This document shows positions 5,686 through 12,696 of a stretch of DNA of 12,696 nt, piece after piece. Both the position numbers and the translations under genes were made by a program. The notes under the pieces were generated by a model. That model did no database searches and was not told where the DNA came from. It saw only the letters and a program-made list of their open reading frames with translations. Where the stretch lies: positions 1 through 12,696 of the forward strand of contig CBFHYJ010000047.1 of NCBI GenBank assembly GCA_965659945.1, written 5' to 3'. How positions within the stretch are numbered: the first letter of the stretch is position 1; each line of letters opens with the position of its first letter. The DNA is from VMDJ01 sp965659945 (GTDB lineage Bacteria; Pseudomonadota; Gammaproteobacteria; Chromatiales; Chromatiaceae).

Positions 5686-7434
5686 ATGAAGACGCTAGTT
5701 TCTGCTGCGGTGTTTGCAGCATTGAGTTCATCTGTTGTCGCTGAGACAGTTATTTATATTGGTGGAACCGAGTACGGCATCAATGAGATTGCTAACAACA
5801 CAGATACTCTCAGCTCTGAAGACTTATCAGCCTTAAATGCGAAAGACATTGGTCAGTTAATCCAAAGCACGACTAGTGCTGAAGTAACCCAAACAGGTGG
5901 TCCGGGCACGCTAGCCTCCATTTTTTTTAGAGGCACTGAAAGTGACCATACGACTTTTCTTATCAATGGCATAAGGACTAATGAAGGCTTCAATAACAGC
6001 GGTAGAGTTGAGCTTTTAAATCCACTACTGGCGGATGAAGTCAGTATTGTTAAGGGGTCATCATCGACACTTTTTGGCTCGACCATTGGCGGTGTTGTAT
6101 CAATTGATACGAATCAAATTACTCCAGAAAAACTCCAAGGAGTCTCAAAACTCACATTAGGATCATATGGCTACAGTGAGTTTTTAGTTAAGAAAGCATT
6201 TCGAGGAGACGATTCAGCGGTCAGCATTGGTGCGGCATCAACTAAGACAGATGGCATCTATCCCACAACCTCTGCAACGCAAAAAGGTGCGCTAGAAAAC
6301 CAAACTCTCGATTTAGCATTCCACAAAAATCTGGCATTTGGAAATCTTAAAATACAAGCATTTCACAACCAGGGCACCATTGGTTACTACTCAAGTAATT
6401 TAAGTAGCCCTGCTGAAAGTGACTTTAATATTACTGCCGCTTCAGCAACTGTCAGTGATGTCAATCATGCACTTGGAAAACTCAATGTCCAACTCAGTCA
6501 CTTTGTATCTGAATACAACGAATCTGTTGATGAAGGCGCTAATGGTATCAATGACCATCATTATACCTACCGCACGAGCCTAGATATTCAAAACAAACTT
6601 AATATCAATAACTCACTAAAGTTATCTACGGGATTAATCTTTACTAATGAGGATCTTGACGCAGATGCTAGCTGGACAGTTTTCAAAGCCCATACATTTA
6701 CAAAAGAAGCTTTTGGTCAATTACAAAAAACAAGCAACTCTAATGACGTAAAACTAGGCGTGCGAATTATTGATGACCAACACTTTGGAAATCATAAAAC
6801 TTGGAATGCTTCATATACCCAAAAACTCACTAATCAAATGAGCATTGGTGCAGCAAGCTCAACAGGCTTTAAGACACCCACAGGCATTGAGCGTCTTGAG
6901 CCTAATTATGGCACTGTGGACCTAAAACCTGAAACTTCAAGAACAAACGAAATAACAACTACGCTTCTACCTAATAAAAATATTGAGCTCAAGCACTCTA
7001 TCTACAAGACAAAAATTAAAGACTCATCAAGCGATAAACAAATCGATGGTCAGGAATTATCTATAAAAGGCTCAATCAATAATTGGGAATACAAAAGCAT
7101 TCTCACCATCAAAGATCCAAGAAATAAAGATGGTAGCGCCTTACTCAAAAGAGCAAAAAAATCGGCATCGTTCAATGCTATCTATAATGGCCAGAACTAT
7201 AGATTCTCTAATCAAATCTTATACAACGGAGAAACAACAGACACCTATGGAAGCGGCGATAAAAAAACCAGTTCTTACACTCTTTTCAATACAAATCTAG
7301 AATATGACCTAAGTGATAACATTGCACTAAACACTAAGATCGAAAACGTGTTCGACAAAGACTATGAAACTACCGATGGTTACAACACCCCCGGTCAGAG
7401 TTTCTACATTGGTTTGAAATACTCAGGTTTCTAA
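5686..7434 (+). CDS. btuB: BtuB-like TonB-dependent cobalamin receptor
   Basis: 582 residues, near the usual BtuB length. The signal peptide is residues 1–19 (cleavage after VVA). The plug domain is diverged but readable: LSALNAKDIGQLIQSTTSAEVTQTGGPGTLASIFFRGTESDHTTFLINGIRTNE, then VSIVKGSSSTLFGSTIGGVVSI. The rest is a beta-barrel of alternating strands with a TonB-receptor C-terminus (KIENVFDKDYETTDGYNTPGQSFYIGLKYSGF) ending in Phe. The mature start ETVIYIGGT takes the place of the TonB box and is unlike the E. coli DTLVVTA. The riboswitch upstream and adenosyltransferase downstream support B12 or another corrinoid as ligand. Base composition differs from the neighbours: 39 G/C in 120 bases at 6961–7080, against 29 in 60 at 7501–7560. 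The stop overlaps the next start (TAATG). No btuCDF transport genes are in the window. Confidence 0.88.
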   Translation: MKTLVSAAVFAALSSSVVAETVIYIGGTEYGINEIANNTDTLSSEDLSALNAKDIGQLIQSTTSAEVTQTGGPGTLASIFFRGTESDHTTFLINGIRTNEGFNNSGRVELLNPLLADEVSIVKGSSSTLFGSTIGGVVSIDTNQITPEKLQGVSKLTLGSYGYSEFLVKKAFRGDDSAVSIGAASTKTDGIYPTTSATQKGALENQTLDLAFHKNLAFGNLKIQAFHNQGTIGYYSSNLSSPAESDFNITAASATVSDVNHALGKLNVQLSHFVSEYNESVDEGANGINDHHYTYRTSLDIQNKLNINNSLKLSTGLIFTNEDLDADASWTVFKAHTFTKEAFGQLQKTSNSNDVKLGVRIIDDQHFGNHKTWNASYTQKLTNQMSIGAASSTGFKTPTGIERLEPNYGTVDLKPETSRTNEITTTLLPNKNIELKHSIYKTKIKDSSSDKQIDGQELSIKGSINNWEYKSILTIKDPRNKDGSALLKRAKKSASFNAIYNGQNYRFSNQILYNGETTDTYGSGDKKTSSYTLFNTNLEYDLSDNIALNTKIENVFDKDYETTDGYNTPGQSFYIGLKYSGF

Positions 7435-7982
7435 TGCCCCGATTAACCAAAATCTACACACGCACAGGTGACGATGGCACGACCGGCTTAGCGGGCGGCG
7501 AACGTGTGCGTAAAGATTCTGCGCGCATTGAAGCGATGGGTGATATCGATGAGCTCAACTCGCTTATCGGTCTCATTCGCTCATTACCCGGCGAAGCTCA
7601 GGGTATCGATGAGATGCTCGAATCGATTCAGCACCGACTATTTGATATCGGCGGAGAGCTCGCCATGCCCGGCTACGAATTTGCCAAGCCCGAATGGACT
7701 AAGCGCCTAGAAAACTGGCTCGATCAGCTCAATGCCGATCTGCCCACACTCAAAGAATTCATCTTGCCCGGTGGCTCTCATCGCGGTGCAGCATGTCATC
7801 AAGCACGTGCAGTATGTCGCCGAGCGGAACGCGCCCTTATTCATCTCACCGACACAGACACGGTAAACTCTCACTCATTGATCTATTTAAATCGTTTGTC
7901 CGATCTCTTATTTGTCATCGCACGCACGTTGGTTTTGCGTGACGGCGGCAATGAAGTGACCTGGCAAAAAGGCATTGAGTAA
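7434..7982 (+). CDS. Cob(I)alamin adenosyltransferase, PduO/MMAB type
   Basis: 182 residues. The enzyme transfers the adenosyl group of ATP to cob(I)alamin or a cobinamide precursor, making coenzyme B12 in the cytoplasm. Signatures of the PduO-type family are the N-terminal ATP-binding TRTGDDGTTGLAGGERVRKDSARIEAMGDIDELNS (residues 9–43), FILPGGSHRGAACHQARAVCRRAER (109–133) with the conserved arginines, and YLNRLSDLLFVIAR (151–164). It belongs to the PduO family, not the CobA/BtuR or EutT types. The ATG shares one base with the btuB stop (TAATG), so translation is probably coupled, and the next gene begins directly after its stop (TAAATG). Context implies salvage of imported corrinoid. Confidence 0.95.
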   Translation: MPRLTKIYTRTGDDGTTGLAGGERVRKDSARIEAMGDIDELNSLIGLIRSLPGEAQGIDEMLESIQHRLFDIGGELAMPGYEFAKPEWTKRLENWLDQLNADLPTLKEFILPGGSHRGAACHQARAVCRRAERALIHLTDTDTVNSHSLIYLNRLSDLLFVIARTLVLRDGGNEVTWQKGIE

Positions 7983-8750
7983 ATGAACAAATCACCAATA
8001 GTCGTCGTTGGTATCGGCGAGATGGGCAGCGTATTTGCCCGCGGCTTTATGCGCCTTGGCTATCCCATATATCCAGTTACCCGAGATACCGACATCAACG
8101 CACTCGCAAGCGAACTCCCTGACCCTCAACTCGTTCTCGTTGCCGTTGGTGAAGCCACACTACAAGACACACTGAAGAACATTCCTTCTCAATGGTCTGA
8201 CACGTTAGCGCTTCTGCAAAACGAGTTACTACCTAAAGACTACGCACACATCGATAACCCCACGGTTATTTCAGTATGGTTTGAGAAGAAGAAAGGGCAA
8301 GACTCAAAACCACTGATTCCATCGCCGGCTTTTGGTCCTCAAGCTCAACTGCTTGTCGATGCACTCAACGCGCTAGACATACCTGCTCGTTCCGTTGCTT
8401 CAGCTGAGGCAATGAACTTTGAGCTAGTGGTTAAGAATGTTTACATCGTGACCACCAATATCGCCGGTCTTCGCGTGGGAGGTGATGTCGGCTCACTTTG
8501 GAAAGATTATGAAATGTTCGCGCGCGATGTTGCAAACGATGTCATTGATATCCAAGAAGCACTCACCGAGCAAGCCTACGATCGTGATGCACTGATCGCT
8601 GCCATGCTCGAAGCCTTCGAAGGTGACCTTGAGCACAAATGCATGGGGCGTAGCGCACCTGCTCGATTAGCGCGCGCAATTGCACATGCCGATAACTTTG
8701 GTTTAAGCACACCCACATTACGCGCTATCGCACAGGAGACTCAATCATGA
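7983..8750 (+). CDS. Rossmann-fold NAD(P)-binding protein of unknown specificity
   Basis: 255 residues. It opens with a dinucleotide-binding motif, VVVGIGEMGSVFARGFMRLGYPIYPVTR (residues 7–34), carrying GxGxMG at 10–15 in the style of ketopantoate reductase, 6-phosphogluconate or hydroxyisobutyrate dehydrogenases. It continues with a beta strand LVLVAVGEATLQDTL. The C-terminal half (about 130–255) is mostly helical, as in those dehydrogenases, with FELVVKNVYIVTTNIAGLRVGGDVGSLW and HKCMGRSAPARLARAIAHADNFGLSTPTLRAI. The substrate cannot be deduced. The start abuts the adenosyltransferase stop, and its own stop overlaps the fkpB ATG (ATGA), so it is part of the operon. No corrinoid or isoprenoid role is shown by the sequence itself. 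Confidence 0.75.
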   Translation: MNKSPIVVVGIGEMGSVFARGFMRLGYPIYPVTRDTDINALASELPDPQLVLVAVGEATLQDTLKNIPSQWSDTLALLQNELLPKDYAHIDNPTVISVWFEKKKGQDSKPLIPSPAFGPQAQLLVDALNALDIPARSVASAEAMNFELVVKNVYIVTTNIAGLRVGGDVGSLWKDYEMFARDVANDVIDIQEALTEQAYDRDALIAAMLEAFEGDLEHKCMGRSAPARLARAIAHADNFGLSTPTLRAIAQETQS

Positions 8751-9220
8751 GTCAGTTACGAGAAATCATTCCGGGTTCTGCCGTCACCCTGCACTTCTCA
8801 CTCTCGCTGCCGGATGGCACCCCTGCGATATCTACCTTTGATGACGAGCCGCTGAGCTTTTACATGGGTGACAAAACCTTTCAGCCATCGATGGAGATCG
8901 CGCTGTATGGTTTAAAGGCCGGTGATGAGCAAACACTAACCCTAACCACCAACCAAGCCTATGGCGAGCCAGACCCATCGTTAGTACAAGAGATGCCATT
9001 GAGCGACTTTACGGATGCTAATCCAGAGCTCGATCAGATCATGACCTTCTCACTACCTGATGGCGAAGAAACCATGGGCGTCATTCGTGAGATCACCGAC
9101 ACCCATGCCATGGTCGACTTCAATCATCCATTGGCAGGTCACGAAGTGGTTTTCACTGTAAAGATTTTGGATGTAGGCTTACCTGACCCGACCATGATTC
9201 AGGACTCAATCGAGAACTAA
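8747..9220 (+). CDS. fkpB: FKBP-type peptidyl-prolyl cis-trans isomerase FkpB (SlpA type)
   Basis: 157 residues; E. coli FkpB has 149. A cytoplasmic SlyD/SlpA-type prolyl isomerase with an insert-in-flap chaperone domain. Visible parts are VTLHFSLSLPDGTPAISTFDDEPLSFYMGD (residues 13–42), a core strand-helix ALYGLKAGDEQTLTLTTNQAYGEPDPSLVQ (52–81), a middle insert, and the conserved C-terminal VDFNHPLAGHEVVFTVKILDV (123–143). There is no signal peptide. The start overlaps the previous stop by four bases (ATGA), and only one base separates its stop from the ispH ATG. The fkpB–ispH pairing is widespread in proteobacteria and supports the assignment. Confidence 0.93.
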   Translation: MSQLREIIPGSAVTLHFSLSLPDGTPAISTFDDEPLSFYMGDKTFQPSMEIALYGLKAGDEQTLTLTTNQAYGEPDPSLVQEMPLSDFTDANPELDQIMTFSLPDGEETMGVIREITDTHAMVDFNHPLAGHEVVFTVKILDVGLPDPTMIQDSIEN

Positions 9221-9221
9221 G

Positions 9222-10166
9222 ATGCAAGTTGTACTCGCCAACCCACGTGGATTTTGCGCCGGCGTCGACCGCGCAATTGAGATTGTCGAGCGTGCGCTCG
9301 ATATCTTTGGCTCACCCATCTATGTGCGGCACGAAGTGGTACATAACAAATTTGTGGTCGATGGCTTACGTGATCGCGGCGCTGTGTTTGTTGATGAGCT
9401 CAACGAAGTACCCGATGGCAATACCGTTATCTTTAGCGCACATGGCGTTTCACAAGCGGTACGCCAAGAAGCTGCTGCACGCGACCTTCGCGTTTTTGAT
9501 GCCACCTGCCCCTTGGTAACCAAAGTTCACTTAGAAGTCGGTCGTCACTGTAAAGCGGGTGATGAAGTCATTTTGATTGGTCACAAAGGTCACCCAGAAG
9601 TGGAAGGCACCATGGGTCAGTATCAGTGTAATGATCCCGGCACCGGCATCTATCTTGTCGAAACGCCCGACGACGTAAAGAACCTTACCGTTAACAACCC
9701 AGCTGCTTTATCGTTTGTGACTCAAACCACCTTATCCATGGATGACACTGAAACGGTTATTGACGCGTTACGTGAAAAATTTCCTGCGATCAAAGGCCCG
9801 AAAAAAGATGACATTTGTTATGCCACACAAAATCGCCAGGATGCGGTTAAGCGTTTATCACAAGACTGCGAAGTGGTTTTAGTGGTTGGCTCACCTAACA
9901 GCTCCAACTCAAATCGCTTGCGCGAGATCGCCGAGAAAGAAGGCCGCAAAGGCTACCTCATCGACGGCCCCGAAGACATGAAGCAAGCGTGGTTTGATGG
10001 CGTTACGAAAGTTGGCGTCACTGCCGGCGCATCTGCACCGGAGATACTCGTTGAGTCCGTGATCTATCAACTCGAAGGCTGGGGCGTTAACTCAGTCACC
10101 AACGATGGTGGTGAACCTGAGAATGTGGTGTTTTCTTTACCTAAAGAACTTATTAGCAACCTGTAA
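9222..10166 (+). CDS. ispH: 4-Hydroxy-3-methylbut-2-enyl diphosphate reductase IspH
   Basis: 314 residues, full length for the family. The last enzyme of the MEP pathway: an iron-sulfur protein reducing HMBPP to IPP and DMAPP, normally essential. The three cluster cysteines are Cys12 (NPRGFCAGVDRAIE), Cys96 (DATCPLV) and Cys199 (DICYATQNRQ). Substrate-binding residues His41 (EVVHNKFVV), His74 (SAHGVS), His124 and Glu126 (GHKGHPEVEGTMGQ) and the SSNSNRL motif (227–233) are all present. The enzyme is the fifth and last gene of the run that begins with btuB, starting one base after the fkpB stop. No clear terminator follows: 10167–10210 has only a loose AAGCC/GGCTT repeat. Nor do I see an obvious separate promoter immediately upstream. 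Confidence 0.98.
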   Translation: MQVVLANPRGFCAGVDRAIEIVERALDIFGSPIYVRHEVVHNKFVVDGLRDRGAVFVDELNEVPDGNTVIFSAHGVSQAVRQEAAARDLRVFDATCPLVTKVHLEVGRHCKAGDEVILIGHKGHPEVEGTMGQYQCNDPGTGIYLVETPDDVKNLTVNNPAALSFVTQTTLSMDDTETVIDALREKFPAIKGPKKDDICYATQNRQDAVKRLSQDCEVVLVVGSPNSSNSNRLREIAEKEGRKGYLIDGPEDMKQAWFDGVTKVGVTAGASAPEILVESVIYQLEGWGVNSVTNDGGEPENVVFSLPKELISNL

Positions 10167-10215
10167 GCCATATTAATTTAGGCGCTTATCCGCAAGGCTT
10201 TAGTTAACGTTCAGG

Positions 10216-10224
10216 TGTTAAACT
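10216..10224 (+). promoter_or_regulatory. Possible extended -10 promoter for thiO
   Basis: TG-T-TAAACT (10216–10224) is an extended -10 element. It would start transcription near 10231 and give a leader of about 26 bases with an AGGTG ribosome binding site before the ATG. No convincing -35 box is visible. Confidence 0.35.
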
Positions 10225-10256
10225 GCCCTTAATCGCAGTTCCGTAGTACAGGTGTC

Positions 10257-11351
10257 ATGTCTGATAGCACTCTCATCGTCGGTGGCGGCATCATCGGCAT
10301 GATGACCGCGCGGGAGCTTCATGCTGCCGGCCACGACGTCACACTCATCGAGCGCCAAGCTCTTGGCAAAGAGTCAAGCTGGGCCGGTGGTGGCATCTTG
10401 TCGCCGTTATTTCCTTGGCGTTATCTCGACAGCATCACCCGATTAGCCAGTTGGTCGCAGGCGAACTATCCCGAGCTTTGCGAAAAACTACATCACGATA
10501 GCGGCATCGATCCGCAGTTCACCCAGAGCGGTATGTTGATGGTCGCCCCCGAAGAGATCGCTACCGCAACCGATTGGGCCGAACAACATCAACGCGAGCT
10601 CCATCTGATCAATCGTAGCGAATACGCCAAGCTCGAACCCCAAGCGGCACAACAACATGACAACGCCCTGTGGATGCCGAGCGTTGGACAGGTGCGCAAC
10701 CCGCGCTTAGCGCAATCACTCGCGGCAGATATTCAACGTCGAGGCGTGACCATCCACACCGATAGCCCAACCACCGAGTTACTGATCGAACAAGATCGTT
10801 GTGTTGGGGTGAAAACCGCCACACAGACATTTCATGCCGATCATGTGGTGATCGCTGCTGGCGCTTGGAGCGGTCAGTTACTTGCCGAACAAACTCTTAG
10901 CCCCACAGTGCGACCGATTCGCGGACAAATGATTTTGTTTAAAACCGAGCCCGGAACACTCACTCGCATCATGCTCGAAGCTCAGCGTTACCTAATTCCA
11001 CGACGCGATGGTCATGTACTGTTTGGCAGCAGCATGGAAGATGTTGGTTTTGATAAATCCACCACGCAAGCAATGCATGATGAATTATTCGAGATTGTCA
11101 CCGAGCGCTTCCCTGTCTTAAAAAATGCGCCACCGGTGAAACATTGGTCCGGTTTACGCCCTAGCTCTCCGGCGGGCGTGCCCTACATCGCGCAGCATCC
11201 CGAGATCAAGCAACTCTATATAAACGCAGGGCAATTTCGGAACGGCGTTGTGCTCGGCGCCGCCTCAGCTCGCTTGATGAGCGATGTCATATTGCAGCGC
11301 ACACCCATCGTCGATCCCAAACCATACGACTGGACAACCCCTCGCGGGTAA
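10257..11351 (+). CDS. thiO: Glycine oxidase ThiO
   Basis: 364 residues, the usual length. This FAD-dependent D-amino-acid-oxidase-family enzyme converts glycine to iminoacetate (dehydroglycine) with hydrogen peroxide release, supplying the thiazole ring of thiamine. Features are an N-terminal FAD-binding Rossmann motif, LIVGGGIIGMMTARELHAAGHDVTLIER (residues 6–33), the ThiO-type SSWAGGGILSPLFPWRY (about 40–56), the middle VVIAAGAWSG, and the C-terminal flavin-binding segment GLRPSSPAGVPYIAQHPE…INAGQFRNGVVLGAAS. AGGTG precedes the ATG. The partner genes thiS, thiG and thiE are not in the window, so it is separated from the rest of the pathway. The pterin-synthase-like gene follows after 41 bases. 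Confidence 0.95.
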   Translation: MSDSTLIVGGGIIGMMTARELHAAGHDVTLIERQALGKESSWAGGGILSPLFPWRYLDSITRLASWSQANYPELCEKLHHDSGIDPQFTQSGMLMVAPEEIATATDWAEQHQRELHLINRSEYAKLEPQAAQQHDNALWMPSVGQVRNPRLAQSLAADIQRRGVTIHTDSPTTELLIEQDRCVGVKTATQTFHADHVVIAAGAWSGQLLAEQTLSPTVRPIRGQMILFKTEPGTLTRIMLEAQRYLIPRRDGHVLFGSSMEDVGFDKSTTQAMHDELFEIVTERFPVLKNAPPVKHWSGLRPSSPAGVPYIAQHPEIKQLYINAGQFRNGVVLGAASARLMSDVILQRTPIVDPKPYDWTTPRG

Positions 11352-11358
11352 TACTGCG

Positions 11359-11367
11359 TGCTAGGAT
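11359..11367 (+). promoter_or_regulatory. Possible extended -10 element before the PTPS-like gene
   Basis: TG-C-TAGGAT (11359–11367) is a plausible extended -10 box, placing a start near 11374 and a short leader with AGGTGG ahead of the GTG codon. No matching -35 was found, and readthrough from thiO is equally possible. Confidence 0.25.
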
Positions 11368-11392
11368 TCCTTCCTCTGAAACAGGTGGTGTT

Positions 11393-12220
11393 GTGTCTGA
11401 ATTATTTGTTCAACGTTTAACGGTTCTCGATTTTTCCTATCTGGATGTCGAGCGCGGCTTAGTCGGCGAAAGCTGGCAAGCGGATATCGTGCTGCAAGGC
11501 GACCTCGATGCTCAGGGTATGGTGCTTGATTTTGGTGATGTGAAAAAAATCACCAAGAAACTGATCGACGAACAGTTTGACCATAAACTGCTTGTGCCTG
11601 AAAGCTCTACCGCTTTTCAACAAGCCAGCGAATGCCTCACCTTTACCTTAAATGATGGTAAAAAAATTATTCACTGCGGCCCCGACGATGCGGTGACGTT
11701 GATTCACGCTGATACGATCACACCTGAGACGGTTAGCCGCCAAATCATCGATACGCTCATGCCCTTAATGCCGATCAACGTGTTATCCATTCAGATTCAT
11801 TTGTGGCCAGAAAAAATCAGCGGTGCGTTTTATCACTACAGTCACGGCTTAAAGTTGCATTGTGGTAACTGCCAACGTATTGCGCACGGTCATCGCTCGC
11901 GTATCGAGATACTGCGTAACGGAGAGCGTGATAATGAACTTGAAGCACACTGGGCAACGCGTTGGCGCGATATTTATATTGGTACGCGCGAAGATCTGAT
12001 TGACGAAACCGATGGCGACTACCGTTTTGCTTATACCAGCGCACAAGGCGCGTTCGCGCTGCAGCTACCCAAGACAGATTGTTATTTGATTGATACCGAA
12101 TCCACGGTTGAAAACATCGCGCAACATTTAGCGGATGCCCTAAAACACGAACACCCAGAAGATGACTTCCAGGTGCGCGCATTTGAAGGGGTCGATAAGG
12201 GCGCGATCGGTCGCGCTTAA
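11393..12220 (+). CDS. Two-part 6-pyruvoyl-tetrahydropterin synthase / QueD-like protein
   Basis: 275 residues, about twice a single QueD (about 120), beginning at GTG with AGGTGG just upstream. Each half resembles a tetrahydropterin-synthase T-fold. The N half has GMVLDFGDVKKITKKLIDEQFDHKLLVP (residues 42–69), including the Asp63-His64 pair typical of the catalytic region, and a TPE at 110–112 like the pterin-anchoring PTxE. The place where zinc histidines would lie reads VGESW. The C half has the zinc-type pattern SHGLKLHCGNCQRIAHGHRSRIEI (150–173), with His151, His165, His167 and nearby Cys157 and Cys160, plus STVEN (237–241), but no DFG or DH motif. The family makes 6-carboxytetrahydropterin for queuosine or handles related pterins. 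The exact reaction here is uncertain, and no queC, queE or folE gene is adjacent. Confidence 0.78.
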   Translation: MSELFVQRLTVLDFSYLDVERGLVGESWQADIVLQGDLDAQGMVLDFGDVKKITKKLIDEQFDHKLLVPESSTAFQQASECLTFTLNDGKKIIHCGPDDAVTLIHADTITPETVSRQIIDTLMPLMPINVLSIQIHLWPEKISGAFYHYSHGLKLHCGNCQRIAHGHRSRIEILRNGERDNELEAHWATRWRDIYIGTREDLIDETDGDYRFAYTSAQGAFALQLPKTDCYLIDTESTVENIAQHLADALKHEHPEDDFQVRAFEGVDKGAIGRA

Positions 12221-12227
12221 CCTACTT

Positions 12228-12671
12228 TTACATATCGTCGAAGCCAGCTTTACGGAACCACTCACGCGCTTTCTCTTCATCGCGCTCAACACCGTTACCT
12301 TCGCGGTACATCATACCGATGGTGGTCATTGCACCTAGGAAGCCTTGATCAGCGGCTTTTAAAAACCACTCGATCGCTTTCTCGGCATTCTTTTCAACAC
12401 ACTCACCTTGCATATACATAAAGCCCAAACCGTGTTGTGCCAAGCCCATACCAGCTTCTGCTGCTGACTTCATATATTTAAAGGCAAGCAGTTCGTTCTC
12501 GACCATGCCCAAACCATTCTGCGCCATGATGGCCATGCGGTATTGTGCTTCTGGATGTCCGTTATCCGCCAAGGGACCTAACAAGCTGGTGGCGGTGCCA
12601 AAGTGTTTTGCTTCGAAAGCCGCAATACCACTGCTCAAGTCCATATCTAAAACACCATTCTCTTCGCTCAT
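12228..12671 (-). CDS. Sel1-repeat protein, cytoplasmic
   Basis: 147 residues from the ATG at 12671, with a good Shine-Dalgarno AAGGAA (12684–12679) seven bases upstream. After a short acidic N-terminus the protein consists of Sel1-like helix-turn-helix repeats of about 36 residues: roughly 40–75 (AQYRMAIMAQNGLGMVENELLAFKYMKSAAEAG), 76–111 (AQHGLGFMYMQGECVEKNAEKAIEWFLKAADQG) and 112–147 (AMTTIGMMYREGNGVERDEEKAREWFRKAG), with a degenerate one before. Such repeats form a superhelical scaffold for protein contacts. There is no signal peptide or membrane segment, so it is probably cytoplasmic; the partner is unknown. The gene converges on the PTPS-like gene with seven bases between stop codons and no terminator in the gap. 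Confidence 0.9.
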   Translation of the reverse strand: MSEENGVLDMDLSSGIAAFEAKHFGTATSLLGPLADNGHPEAQYRMAIMAQNGLGMVENELLAFKYMKSAAEAGMGLAQHGLGFMYMQGECVEKNAEKAIEWFLKAADQGFLGAMTTIGMMYREGNGVERDEEKAREWFRKAGFDDM

Positions 12672-12696
12672 TGCTCTGTTCCTTTTGTTGGGCGAT

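Noticed and set aside
10167..10210. Possible terminator after ispH (AAGCC … GGCTT)
   Set aside because: The arms are short, widely spaced and not followed by a T-tract.
11817..12182. 121-codon minus-strand frame
   Set aside because: It overlaps the PTPS-like gene completely, its product has no recognisable domain, and it has no supporting start signal.

Overview
The window looks like chromosomal DNA from a gammaproteobacterium, probably marine or otherwise aquatic. The evidence is the family set: DusA-, RimO- and YqhA-type proteins, the FkpB/SlpA–IspH pair, ThiO, a BtuB receptor under a cobalamin riboswitch, and a Tat-exported solute-binding protein. I cannot name the genus. No tRNA, rRNA, transposase, integrase or CRISPR array was seen.

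Layout. (1) 2–997, minus strand: 5' part of a highly expressed-looking ABC-transporter substrate-binding protein with a Tat signal, running off the left edge. (2) 1267–2975, plus strand: a periplasmic mono-haem cytochrome c, dusA (tRNA dihydrouridine synthase) and a small DUF2892/YgaP-like membrane protein, ending in a bidirectional terminator. (3) 3032–4883, minus strand: rimO followed by a yqhA-type membrane protein. (4) 5159–5299, plus strand: a 46-codon small membrane protein with a strong Shine-Dalgarno sequence and a perfect palindrome upstream. (5) 5334–10166, plus strand: a sigma-70-like promoter, a cobalamin riboswitch, then five nearly contiguous genes: btuB-like receptor, PduO-type cobalamin adenosyltransferase, an unassigned Rossmann-fold protein, fkpB and ispH. 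(6) 10257–12220, plus strand: thiO (glycine oxidase) and a two-part 6-pyruvoyl-tetrahydropterin-synthase-like protein. (7) 12228–12671, minus strand: a Sel1-repeat protein converging on the previous gene with only 7 bases between stop codons.

How the genes fit together. The clearest biology is vitamin B12 acquisition. The riboswitch controls an outer-membrane receptor, and the next gene converts imported corrinoid to adenosylcobalamin. The same chain of overlapping or abutting genes then runs into fkpB and ispH, which places an essential isoprenoid enzyme downstream of the B12 switch. The region after the aptamer has no T-tract terminator but does have two mutually exclusive 7-bp pairings around the btuB ribosome binding site. 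This suggests translational control, which would let downstream genes escape B12 repression.

Points most worth a second look are the legible switching mechanism of the riboswitch, ispH inside the B12 operon, the unannotated-size 46-aa membrane protein with its operator-like palindrome, and the pterin-synthase-like protein whose hallmark residues are divided between its two halves.
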